Made by a program: the position numbers and the translations under genes. The notes beneath the pieces are model-generated. The model was not told the DNA's origin. It saw only the letters and a program-made list of their open reading frames with translations, and searched no databases. A stretch of DNA of 64,000 nucleotides from contig OY776128.1 in the NCBI GenBank assembly GCA_963675135.1, positions 77,010,670-77,074,669 of the forward strand, given 5' to 3'. Shown piece by piece: positions 1 to 10,293 of this stretch. Source of the stretch: Galeopsis tetrahit (lineage: Eukaryota > Streptophyta > Magnoliopsida > Lamiales > Lamiaceae). The stretch's first letter is position 1, and each line of letters begins with the position of its first letter.

Positions 1-617
1 CAAAAGGTCTACTAAAAAAACCCAGAAAAAATAAGGTTAGGTAAGTAAATACCAATTTATACGTATAATATATGCTCGTGTGTGTGTGAAATTTTATACG
101 AAAAGTATACAAAAATAATGATTTTTTTCTTTCTAAACCAGACAAAAATAATGATTGATTTTGGGTTTCGTGAGGGGTAAAAAAAAAGACTCTTCTTCTT
201 CACTTGAAACTTTGGAAGTTGTAATTCTTATCTGTCTGTTTTCACTACTACACTGCTCTGCTCTTTCGAGTTTTGCTACTATATAATGTAAAAACTTCTA
301 TTTCTTGATCGATTTATTTTTGAAGAAAAATAAATTTAGTGGAATGTGAATTAAATAAAGAAACCTCACTCGCAAGAATTGTCATTTCAACTTTTTAAAG
401 ATGAGATTCATCGAGTAAACAATTTAAATACGTATACAACGTATATACACTTTATAAAGTTTTATTGGGCACATACATTTTAAGGCTCTGCTGGAAAGTG
501 CCCAGCACGTAAGATAAAATATCTTCTCCAATGCCCCTCCATCTTTGTTGAATAAGTGACCCCAATTATAAAATATGCAATTAGGTTTGATATTTCATTT
601 TTAATTTTAAAATATGT

Positions 618-793
618 TACTCCCTCGTCCATGAAATATCCCATTTGCCTCAATCATCACTTAATTACTCAATTTGCCATCAATTTTATTCACAAACAAT
701 CACTTTATTTACAATGGACCCCACAATACCCTATAATATCCTCACGAAACTTGTACCCACACCCCCATGGAATTACATTTGGTGGATGGAGTA
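618..793. mobile_element. Degenerate Stowaway-like MITE
   Basis: The left end reads TACTCCCTCGTCC and the right end reads GGATGGAGTA. Both resemble the Stowaway terminal inverted repeat CTCCCTCCGTCC with a TA target duplication. The copy is about 176 bp and the right terminus is diverged, so family assignment is tentative. Confidence 0.45.
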
Positions 794-977
794 CTTTCAT
801 ATATCATTATGCAATTTTAAAATATGTTATTGCTGGGAGTATTGTTTTAATTTCTTTTTTCTTAGTACTTTTATATTTCATTATGCAATTAGGTTTGACA
901 TTGTTGTAATTTCCTTTTCCCTTCTCTGTACACGAAGAATACAAGACAAGTATTGCAATTGTGTTAAATGTAATAAG

Positions 978-1216
978 GTTGCGTTTGGTTGGGTGGATTT
1001 GGACTTATGGATTTCAAATCCACAACCCAAATCCATTCTACATGTTTGGATTAATAGTGAATTTCAAATACTTAGATTTATGTAGTACACTTTTTAGTTT
1101 AAATTGTGAGAGATTCTAAATCCTCACTAAAACCATGTCATTTGAAATCCATCAATTTTTAAATCCGTTCATTTGAAATATCTCCTCAAATCAAGTCCCT
1201 CCCTCCAAACACAACC
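978..1216. mobile_element. MITE with GTTGCGTTTGG-type terminal inverted repeats
   Basis: The left end GTTGCGTTTGGTTGGG and the right end CTCCAAACACAACC are imperfect inverted repeats enclosing about 240 bp. Inside, pieces such as GGATTTGGACTTATGG and their complements also pair. No clear target-site duplication was seen, so the superfamily (hAT- or Harbinger-like) is open. Confidence 0.5.
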
Positions 1217-1649
1217 TGAAATTATTTACTTCAAATATATTGGCTCAATCAACTAATATGGTCTTATTTTTAAAAAATTGTTGTGTTTTATTACTTATAT
1301 TAGTTGAACCCTCTTGAATACATTAACAATATTCCATTACATAATCAAAATTAAAGTACATAATCAAAATTAAAGAAAAAAATGATGTACATTAACAATA
1401 GTACCCGAGACTTAAAAAAAAAAAAAAAAACAATATAGCATTCATTACATAAACAAATTCAAAGAAAAAAACATATCTACTTACAACTTAAAAGCACACT
1501 CCAAAGCAATTCTTTATCAAACCCAATTTTCTATCAACAAAGCGCTACATTTTCAGTAGTTTATGATACTTTGTATACGATTATCCAAAAGTTGTTATAC
1601 AAATTATCCCTTCCAATTCAAGGTTATCAGCATGCTATGAAGAAGAGAT

Positions 1650-4383
1650 TCAGGCTTCCATGAAGTTGAAGGTGAATTTCGAGAGCAACTGCGGGGCTCC
1701 AGATATTATCGGACCGTAAGTCTGCAGAATACAATAATCGGTTAAGATCTTTGTAACAACATAAGCATTTCTGAACATGAGAGGGAAACAACATTTTTTT
1801 AAATTTATATTCTATAATGTCATCACGTACCTCTTCATTGTCGTGAAGTTGGCACAACGGGACAGCAAGAAGTCGGCAGTTCTTAGGTACAATAAACCTT
1901 CTGCTCGGTGGCAGCCTAACAACAAAGAGTTTAGTGCATTCCTGAAAAGACGAAGATTACAGTCAACAACTTATTCTAGCTGCCAAAAAGTAAAAAAGCA
2001 AGAGAGAAGGTATGAGAATCACTTTAGGCCCTTTTATATTTGGTGGCAAATATGGACAAAGTAGGGATTCGAAGTCGGGTTTCCACCAGATGCCTAAACA
2101 CTCTCCAATCTGAATATCGAGACAAAAGATTTCAAACAAGTTGAAGTAATTAAAGCCCTTTGCTATATTGAGAATCAAAATATATACCTCCCACTCAGGA
2201 CCACGGCCATCTTCACCGGCAGATAACTTGCTTGACAGCTTGCGTTTTAAGCAGTCAATATCTGAAGCATATCACAATAAAACATCTTCTAAATCTTGCC
2301 TAAAATATGACCAATTTTGAAGTCCTTGCACAAGTTGAAAGAGAGAGTTACCGGATTCACCGGGCCGTGAACGGCCACCAGGAAGTTTATAGATGGAATT
2401 CTGCACTTGCAGCAACAAGAGATGGGGGTGTTTGAACAGTTCTACCTGATACAACTAATCTTAGGTCACAGGTAAACTCACAAATCAATCTCAAAAAGTA
2501 GGGAAATAAAAAAAATTGGACCGGAACTATGGGGGTAGTAATTGTAGGACAATATGTTTACGGGCTAGCACATTAGGCCATTATATTTTTAGGACCGTAA
2601 CTATGGGGGTAGCAATTGTAGGACAATATGTCTACGTACTGGCACATTTAGGCCATTAAATTTTAAATTGGAAAATTTAGGCCCGTAAATTTTAATGTTT
2701 GCACTTCTTGGCCAATTTGGGGGTGTTTCAGGTTGACAAATTTAGACCATTTAAATTTAAATTTATTGCACATTTAGGCCAAACACTGAACTCTGTCATG
2801 AGCTCGAAATGATATATTCGACATAAGAACACATTGTTTAGACCTCAAGATAGAAAAGAGTAATCCTATGAGATATACACAAGAAACATGGGATAGTATA
2901 TAACAAAGTGGGCATGGCATAACAACAATAACCCTATACAAAGCCTGTAAGAAAAAACAGAGATTAGAAAACCCATTTTATTCCACTAGATCATCAAAAT
3001 TAGAGGGCAGAAATCCGAAATTCCAGCAGCATATACATGTAGCGTTGAAGCTGTGTTTCCTAATTTAGCCATTCTATGTTTAGCATGTACATTAGATTCT
3101 CCAACCCCCCTCCCTAATATATCAATTTGCACATATATTCACAACACAAAATCAACAGCAGAGCATTCTTTTTCAATTCAGAGGCAAAACATCTACCAAG
3201 TCCTCTTGCTATCAATCGGTGAACATGGCATAAGGCCCCGTTTGGTGGAAGATATGTTGAGATAAGACTAGATCATCAAAATTAGAGGGCAGAAATCCGA
3301 AATTCCAGCAGCATATACATGTAGCGTTGAAGCTGTGTTTCCTAATTTAGCCATTCTATGTTTAGCATGTACATTAGATTCTCCAACCCCCCTCCCTAAT
3401 ATATCAATTTGCACATATATTCACAACACAAAATCAACAGCAGAGCATTCTTTTTCAATTCAGAGGCAAAACATCTACCAAGTCCTCTTGCTATCAATCG
3501 GTGAACATGGCATAAGGCCCCGTTTGGTGGAAGATATGTTGAGATAAGACTAGATCATCAAAATTAGAGGGCAGAAATCCGAAATTCCAGCAGCATATAC
3601 ATGTAGCGTTGAAGCTGTGTTTCCTAATTTAGCCATTCTATGTTTAGCATGTACATTAGATTCTCCAACCCCCCTCCCTAATATATCAATTTGCACATAT
3701 ATTCACAACACAAAATCAACAGCAGAGCATTTTTTTTCAATTCAGAGGCAAAACATCTACCAAGTCCTCTTGCTATCAATCGTCGAACATGACATAAGGC
3801 AAGGCCCCGTTTGGTGGAAGATATATTGAGATATCTATGATAGTGCTCGAATATTTCAACTTACCCAGATTGGATCACAGATTGTGTTTTTGCATGTTGA
3901 TTATAAATTTTATTTTAAGCTCGATTAGGCATCTATCTCATCTCAAGTCCAATTATCATCTACTATCTTATTAGGCTAATCTACCCTACTAATTACTACT
4001 GATTACTCATGTATCATAGATTCGCAGATTTCTAAAATGAATCGATGGAAAAGGCATGAGAAAACCGACCACAATCACGGCAGCCACGCAGTTCCTCATT
4101 CCATAAGCATCATAACTGAAACCCCCAAAAAAGGAAACACCACATAAAAAAAATGCAAAATCTGCAAACTAACAAAGTACTATAAGAAATTGAAAATTGA
4201 GACATACTTAGCTTTCATCCGCAGAACACGATCAGCTACAGTTTCGGTCCTGGGAGGAAGAGATTCCTTGGAGCCGAAGTAGTAGCAACTGAGAGGGTAA
4301 ATATCCAAGACGTCGGAGCTGCTTTCGTCATCAGTGTGATGAGAGTTACCATTTTGCAGGACGGCGGCAGAATCGTCTTCCAT
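1650..4383 (-). CDS. CFIM25: Pre-mRNA cleavage factor Im 25 kDa subunit (CFIm25/NUDT21 homologue)
   Basis: Seven coding exons, read on the minus strand: 4383-4208, 4115-4070, 2445-2352, 2261-2188, 2109-2023, 1941-1831, 1721-1650. All introns are GT..AG, phases close, and the product is 219 residues, near the family's 200-227. The sequence shows the family landmarks in order: VLDIYPLSCYYFGSKESL near the N-terminus, a short exon with YGMRNCVAAV, then VELFKHPHLLLLQ, LPGGRSRPGES, the WWKPDFESLLCPYLPPNIK segment, and an end with TYGPII and a Phe-rich tail. From the family: CFIm25 dimerises, binds UGUA upstream of poly(A) sites with its Nudix fold, and partners CFIm68/59 in the nucleus. The Nudix box is degenerate (GG and the following Glu kept, the catalytic Glu pair lost), as in known homologues, so RNA binding rather than hydrolysis is expected. 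Intron 2 (2446-4069) is swollen by repeats. Confidence 0.93.
2518..2665. repeat. Tandem duplication of about 74 bp in CFIm25 intron 2
   Basis: Two adjacent copies begin GGACCG(G/T)AACTATGGGGG at 2518 and 2592 and continue through GTAGGACAATATGT and a TAGGCCATTA-type end. The 'gcacatttaggcc' phrase recurs further right up to about 2780, so the unit may be part of a larger diverged MITE. Confidence 0.75.
2988..3835. repeat. Three tandem copies of a 282-bp unit in CFIm25 intron 2
   Basis: Copies start at 2988, 3270 and 3552 with TAGATCATCAAAATTAGAGG. Copies 1 and 2 read as identical across the full 282 bp. Copy 3 differs at a few positions (for example GCATTTTTTTT instead of GCATTCTTTTT, and GTCGAACATGACA instead of GGTGAACATGGCA). 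Each copy ends in a GGCCCCGTTTGGTGGAAGAT phrase resembling a MITE terminus. The apparent 70-residue reading frame in each copy is intronic and not supported as a gene. Confidence 0.95.
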
Positions 4384-4899
4384 TTGTGCGAATTGGAGAG
4401 AAGGTGAAAGAGGGAGGAAGAAGAGGGCGAATATTTAAAGGAGAAGAGTGAAAGTGACAAAGAAACGTGTTCAGTCGAGAGAGCGCTGGAAGCGCAATTT
4501 GAATGCGTGGAGTTAAGGAATCAAATGTAATCTACCGACGTGATACTATTATTATATTACTCCATTTCACAATCTATACCACCTTTTTTCGAGTGTGTTC
4601 TTAAGGAAATGATATCAATCAAATAATTCCACAATAATCATAATAATTAGAGAGGAAGAGTGGTTTTTATTTTTTTTAAGTCTCGATATCTCGTTCAAGG
4701 ACATATTAATATGGGGACCCGTTCTGACCCTATATAAATTGTTTACATTTTAAAGGGTGTAAAATTGATTGAGTGTAAATATGTAATAATTAAATACAAT
4801 TTTTTTGAAATCGAGAGATAGTTACTCTTTAACAATACCACTAGCACGGTGGAAAATATTATTTCGGCTATTGTGGCCACTTTGATTCCATTGAACCAC

Positions 4900-5430
4900 T
4901 CATTTAAAGGTCTGATGACGATGAGTTTTCGGACAATACTCGGGAACCGATGGCTGCTACACTTTTGAATCAGCCTGTCGAATACGCACTTGATTTTGCT
5001 TTTGCGGTTATCCACCCGTTCTACGAAGAAGTCTGGAGGCCTCCGATAGACCGATGTGGGTGTATCACAACGGCAACCACCGAAAGTCGAACTGCCCCGC
5101 TCTATCTTGAAGAATCTTGGAGGCACCCGTTCGTTTGGACAAATAATATAAGGGGCCATTGACGACTTTAACGCTATCGAGGCCTCCACAGTTGATTCTT
5201 CGACACCCTTTGTCAATGAAATGCGGTTTGTCGCCTCGTATATGGAATGAATGTAGTGATGCCTTTAATCTGCCATGAATTTTTGTGCGTTTTTTGTCTG
5301 TTTACGTTTGGTTTATTATCATATTTTTTTTATTTGGTTTAGAAGGGTGTACCTTTTTTCCTTAACTCAGGTTTTGTCCATAAAGGAGATTTTTTCGAGC
5401 AAAGTTTAATGGTGCCCCAACCTCTAGTTT
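4900..5430 (+). repeat. Degenerate dispersed repeat, related to 30890-31420
   Basis: On the plus strand the segment reads, with interruptions, LLNQPVEYALDFAFAVI and then NEMRFVASYME. It is followed by a tail with TTTAGAAGGGTG and AATGG(T/C)(G/A)CCCC that recurs at 30890-31420. The -RFVASY- phrase could be the end of a LINE RNase H domain, but the match is too weak to call. I treat it as an old copy of an unidentified retroelement. The 157-residue minus-strand frame across it is probably incidental. Confidence 0.4.
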
Positions 5431-5512
5431 AGTTTTTTTTTTTAATGTATAGCCTTTATTTCTCTTTTAATATTTTAAATAATCTTTAACCTTATAACTA
5501 ATATATTTCAAT

Positions 5513-5628
5513 AGCAAGTTAGTTTCGCAGCATGAAACAGGTTCACACAATATTTTGACTTATATAATACAGCAAGTTAGTTTCGCAGCAGGAAACAGGT
5601 TCACACAATATTTTGACTTATATAATAC
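5513..5628. repeat. 58-bp tandem duplication
   Basis: Two copies (5513-5570, 5571-5628) of a unit beginning AGCAAGTTAGTTTCGCAGCA differ by a single base (CATG versus CAGG). Confidence 0.9.
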
Positions 5629-8029
5629 TCCGTAGTACCCTCCTTCATTTTACAATAACTTTGGTAGATAAGTAGGCACATATCTCAAAAAAGTGTAATA
5701 ATGAGTAAATTTTTAATAAGTACTTTTATAAATTTTTATATATAAAATAAAAAAAAATAAGTTCTTTGTTAGGCGCAATCAATCATTGACTCGTTTGTTT
5801 GTAGTTAATTGATATATGTATAAATGTTGGGAGTTGATTGGAGTATCAAATTAATGCTATGTTTACTAAATTAAAGATGCATGATTTCTCTTTCTCCAAA
5901 AAATAAAATAGAAAATGCATGATTTCATACCTAAATAGCACCGTCCAAATTCTTGTTTTGGTGCGGTTAGTCATGGCCCAATGCACTTACGTCCAATGAA
6001 ATGATATTACTAATTAATTTGATTATAATATTTTTAGCCAAATATTTAAGAAATGCTATAAATAATCAGTTGGTGCTAGTTTATACAGCGAATAGCATGT
6101 TGACAACAATGCTGACGATTAGTTCCACATCGTATCTAACCCAAAAAGAGAGAAAAGATTAAAAGGTGGATTTTTTTTAATAAAAAGAGACGAAATATTA
6201 ACATAAAAGTCCTAAAGTACGTAGAGTGAAAAGGAGTATTGAGAGGGACATATAATTTGAAATGTCTAACAAGTAAAATGAAAGAAGAAAAATAAATGAA
6301 AGTTGAAAGGGAAGAATTTACTTCATTTGTATGTTGAATAATACCAACAATTTTATTTTTCACTATTTTTCATAATTTTACCATTACTTCAATTTCGAAA
6401 AAAAAAATCATAATATCTTTTTTAGAATCTACAAATCTCCAATAAGTAATATTTTAGAACTTAATTCTATGGGCAAATTTGCCATAATTCGCTCATATAC
6501 TTAATTTTACCAACAAATGGTAAAACATAAAAAAAATAAAAAAATAAATAAATATATATATATATATATGGAGGGGGTATTTAAATTAGATTTTTTGTTT
6601 GTTTTTATTAGCAAGTTAATTAATTGGATTAGAATATTAGACAGAAGCTCTACCCTTTTAATATAGATTGCTCACTTGTTTAGTTTAGAGCATGAGAGAT
6701 GTCTAGTACTTAGTACTACCAGAATTTAGATTGAAATCACTAGTTCACGTTCACATTTTATTTTAGTATATGAATGATTGACATGTATCATATTAAAAAA
6801 TAATTAATATTTTATAATATTAATAACGACACGTGTTAAAATCCAAAAAATGGAACAAATGTTAAAACACAATTGGACCACCCCCACCGACTAAACAACT
6901 GAGTTGATAATTTTGTCCATCACAAAGAAATTGTTGACGCGTGCAGTAATTAACTGAAAATGGATTTGACAACTTATCAACCAAATATTTTCACTTAATC
7001 TACTGTTAAATATGAATTGAATAAGATGAGATCCATTTTATTCTAGAACTATAATTACTCAAAAATTCATATGAAATATTCTAGGATTTAAGATCATTTT
7101 GAATTGTTTTCAAATTACGTAGATCTCTTTTCCATTTCGTTTACATTTTGACTTTCATGAGTGGGTTTTTTACGCGGTCTTTCTTCGTCTTCTTAATTTG
7201 TTATCTTCCCATCAACTCATCAGTTGAAATATTAATATTAAAATATATTTTAATTATACAAATTAATAAAACTTTAAAAGTTAAATACCAAATATTAATA
7301 TATATTTCAATTGACAAATTAAATTAGTATCATGCAATTGAATTTTAATGCAACACAATGCAAATGTGACTCGATCATTTCAATTTCTTATATTTTAATG
7401 ATTGGAATTAAAGATAATAATTTTTTTTTCAACTGTTAAGTTTATTTTTCTCTATTAACAAGTTAACAACAACACAGGTAACAAAAATATCTGCACAATT
7501 ATTAAGGCTTCATATTCTTTTCAAAAATTTTTATTATTTACCATTCATTAATGTTTCAGTTTCACTTTTCAGTAAATATAATTATAGATTATAGAGTTTG
7601 AGAATTAATTTATATATTTTGATATATTTACTCGTGCATAGTGAAATTAATATGAAATATTATATGATGAAGTTCAACAATATTCTATTCCCTCCCCTGA
7701 TTATTCTTCTATATTTCTCTCTCATAATCTAAGTTTTTCTTCCTTGTTATCCATATCATCTTTTCAACATCATTTGCTTTGTTTTTTATATTATTAAAAT
7801 CGTATATAGATAAAATAGTGTTCTTGCATAAATAAAAGTGTATTACTAGTTGTGTAATACTTTTTGTTCATTTAGTAACACATAATTATTGAATCATAAA
7901 ATTCCTCCACTGTCCAGAATCTTTCATTTTCATGTTGTAACACATAAATGAATGAATCGGTGACTAAATTATTATGACTATCCAATAGTTTTCAGGTTTT
8001 TTTAAAAAAAAATATATTGTGTTTTCTTT

Positions 8030-8262
8030 ACGTCTCGAAGAAACTTTCACACATACTTTTTCGGTCATTTAAGAAACTCTACCCATACAATATCTAAAAT
8101 ATTATATTTAATGTTATTATTTTTATGGTACATACATACACACAAGTCAACTCACTTATTTATTTTTTTATAAAATTATATCTCAAAATTCTATTTATTA
8201 TAATATTTTTTAAAAAGGGGATGAACAGTAAATATGAAAGTTAAGTTGTGCCGGAGGGAGTA
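8030..8262. mobile_element. Stowaway MITE, same family as 56048-56286
   Basis: The right end is CCGGAGGGAGTA; the left end is eroded. The interior shares long runs with the reverse complement of 56048-56286, for example CCATACAATATCTAAAATAT, GGTACATACATACACACAAG and GAACAGTAAATATGAAAG. Length is about 233 bp. Confidence 0.8.
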
Positions 8263-8669
8263 TTATTTATGTTGTATATACTACTCTTATGTCCCATCGA
8301 AAAGTTATTTTTGTTCATTTCAATACAAAGTTTAGATTTTTTTATTTGACTAAATTCATTATCTCTTTATGTCCCTTTCTATATATTTTTATTTCTCAAT
8401 CCTCCCTACTTTTCAAAATAATCAAAATATATTATAAAATACATATATATTACAATTGTATTAATGTATGTGGGTCGAAATAGGACAAAACAAAATACAA
8501 GAGATTGCCACCCCTTTAAAGGACAAAAATATATTTCGAAGCAATAAAATATCTCTGTTTACCCAATACTCCTTCTGTCCATCCATTCGAAAATTACACA
8601 CTTTATTGTTTTAAGTTCTCAAATTATAATGTATTTAAATTAATATTATACTCTATTTAAATTAATATT

Positions 8670-8913
8670 TACTTCGTCCCACTATAAATTTATCACTTTC
8701 CTTTTATGAATGTCCTCCATTTTTTACATATTATTTTCTCTCTTCCAATCACATCACTTCTACTTTATCTATTATTTTATTATAATTCATCTAATATCCA
8801 TCTATTATTTTCTCTCACCATCACATCACTTATATTTTATCTATTATTTTATCATATTTCTTAATCAAAACACACCAAAGAAATGAGAAGTTTATAGCGG
8901 AACGGAGGGAGTA
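8670..8913. mobile_element. Stowaway MITE
   Basis: The left end TACTTCGTCCCACTATAAA and the right end TTTATAGCGGAACGGAGGGAGTA are imperfect terminal inverted repeats with TA borders. Inside, ATCTATTATTTTA-type phrases repeat. About 244 bp. Confidence 0.75.
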
Positions 8914-9052
8914 TTATATTGGGTACCCGAACTAAGATTTGGTTCGGCAGCATTAATTTTGTGTTTTGGGATTTTCTTTAACTTAAATACTAGCCCCAGG
9001 TTCATTTTTCTACAGTTTGTACGCGACATCGCCATTGTTGTTTGTTACAGTG

Positions 9053-9340
9053 GTGAGTCCTCCTCTCTTCTTGTGCTCATGAATAAACAATCCAATTTCA
9101 GACATGTAATTCAACTGCAATTTGAAGTTTACACTTTGCAGTATTTCTGTAAATGGAATAATTCCTTAATCCATCGTGTTAATTCCCAATTTTGCATCAT
9201 GCCTAACTTGAATTACATTCTTCATATGTCTATAGCCATGTATTATTGCTTCATTATCATACTGTTCATCTAAATCTGAAATTCAAGTTGCTTCAATTAA
9301 TTCCACAATCAAACTGATAACAATCTTCTCTGTTTCTTAG
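9053..9340 (+). other. Possible 5' UTR intron of the RETICULATA-related gene
   Basis: A strong donor GTGAGT at 9053 and a pyrimidine-rich acceptor TTTCTTAG ending at 9340 lie just upstream of the start codon at 9352. Leader introns are common in plant genes. This is inference from splice motifs only; transcript reads across the junction would settle it. Confidence 0.4.
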
Positions 9341-9351
9341 GGGTTATCGCA

Positions 9352-10293
9352 ATGTCTCTCTGCTCTCCATTTTCCCCCAATTGTTGCTTCATCATTGCCT
9401 CTACAAACCCTAAAACCCCTTTCTCAAAATCCCAATTTAGTTGCGAAACTAAATTCATAAACCCTAGCCTCCGTACCAAACTCCACACCCCACGCTCCGG
9501 CGGAGGCGGTGGTAATGTCGGTATTGGTGGTGGTTATGGTGGTGGCGGAGGGCGGAGTGAGGGCGGAGATTCGGATGAATATTGGGATAGGTTTGGACCA
9601 ATTGGGGCTCTTGTAAAAGGGTGGAAAGATAGAGTAGAAGCAGACCCACAATTCCCTTTTAAGGTTCTAATGGAAGAATTAGTAGGTGTTAGTGCGTGCA
9701 TTTTAGGAGACATGTTATCCCGTCCCAATTTCGGCCTCAACGAGCTCGATTTCGTCTTCTCGACGCTCGTCGTAGGCTCCATATTGAATTTCCTTCTCAT
9801 GTACATTTTGGCCCCAGCCTCGTCTTCCTCGATCCAACGTCTCCCGTCCTTATTCGCAAATTGTCCCACGAGCCACATGTTTGAACCGGGGGCTTATACC
9901 GTGTTGAATAGGGTAGGTACATTCGTGTACAAAGGGGCCGTGTTTGCTTGTGTGGGATTCGGAGCTGGCCTAGTCGGGACAGCCATATCCAACGGATTGA
10001 TTATGGCGAGGAAGAAGATGGATTCGAGTTTTGAGCCGCCAAACAAGGCGCCCCCGACGCTGCTGAATTCGTTTACGTGGGCAGTTCAGCTGGGGATTAG
10101 CAGCAATTTGAGGTACCAGTGTTTGAATGGGATTGAGTTTGTGTTGGAAAAGGGACTTCCACCTTTTGTGTTTAAATCAACTGTTGTGGTTTTGAGATGC
10201 TTGAACAATGTGGTTGGTGGAATGTCGTTTGTTACTTTGGCTAGGTTTACTGGCTCTCAAAATGTTGGGGGTAACAAATCTGAGATTTTGTAA
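9352..10293 (+). CDS. RETICULATA-RELATED (DUF3411) chloroplast protein, RER4-like
   Basis: Single-exon frame of 313 residues. Residues 1 to about 47 are rich in Ser, Thr, Pro and Asn with few acids, like a plastid transit peptide. Residues about 49-72 are a Gly-rich linker. From about 77 the DUF3411 domain follows, with YWDRFGPIGALVKGW, DPQFPFKVLMEELVGVSAC and FGLNELDFVFSTLVVGSIL. Hydrophobic segments near 133-155 and 192-218 suggest membrane insertion, and the end carries GGMSFVTLARFTGSQ. From the family: RETICULATA-type proteins sit in the chloroplast envelope and affect leaf mesophyll development; their biochemical activity is not established. The start was chosen because it supplies the transit peptide. 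The short RER4-type group fits best, but I cannot separate paralogues without a tree. Confidence 0.88.
   Translation: MSLCSPFSPNCCFIIASTNPKTPFSKSQFSCETKFINPSLRTKLHTPRSGGGGGNVGIGGGYGGGGGRSEGGDSDEYWDRFGPIGALVKGWKDRVEADPQFPFKVLMEELVGVSACILGDMLSRPNFGLNELDFVFSTLVVGSILNFLLMYILAPASSSSIQRLPSLFANCPTSHMFEPGAYTVLNRVGTFVYKGAVFACVGFGAGLVGTAISNGLIMARKKMDSSFEPPNKAPPTLLNSFTWAVQLGISSNLRYQCLNGIEFVLEKGLPPFVFKSTVVVLRCLNNVVGGMSFVTLARFTGSQNVGGNKSEIL

Larger units (their letters stand above)
1..1649. other. Non-genic DNA upstream of the CFIm25 3' end
   Basis: No open reading frame here has recognisable protein similarity. The stretch is AT-rich and holds a short Stowaway-like element (618-793), a second inverted-repeat element (978-1216) and a poly-A tract near 1412-1430. 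The last part, before 1650, is presumably the 3' UTR and downstream flank of the minus-strand CFIm25 gene. Confidence 0.6.
4384..9351. other. Intergenic region between CFIm25 and the RETICULATA-related gene
   Basis: About 5 kb without a supported gene. The first roughly 150 bp should be the promoter and 5' UTR of CFIm25. The rest is strongly AT-rich. It contains a degenerate repeat relic (about 4900-5430), a 58-bp tandem duplication (5513-5628), a TA microsatellite near 6550, and two Stowaway-type MITEs (8030-8262 and 8670-8913). The last few hundred bases should hold the promoter and 5' UTR of the downstream plus-strand gene. Confidence 0.6.

Noticed and set aside
3053..3829. Three 70-residue reading frames in tandem
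   Set aside because: They are the same frame repeated in a 282-bp intronic tandem repeat. There is no protein family likeness, and the host gene splices across it.
4743..5216. 157-residue minus-strand reading frame
   Set aside because: It crosses a decayed repeat whose better coding resemblance is on the plus strand, and it has no recognisable domain.
6121..6135. AGTTCCACATCG resembling the plant snRNA upstream element
   Set aside because: It mismatches the usual RTCCCACATCG, and no snRNA-like sequence or correctly spaced TATA box follows.
9534..9878. Antisense frames over the RETICULATA-related gene
   Set aside because: Low-complexity His/Pro/Thr products created by the Gly-rich and GC-rich sense sequence.
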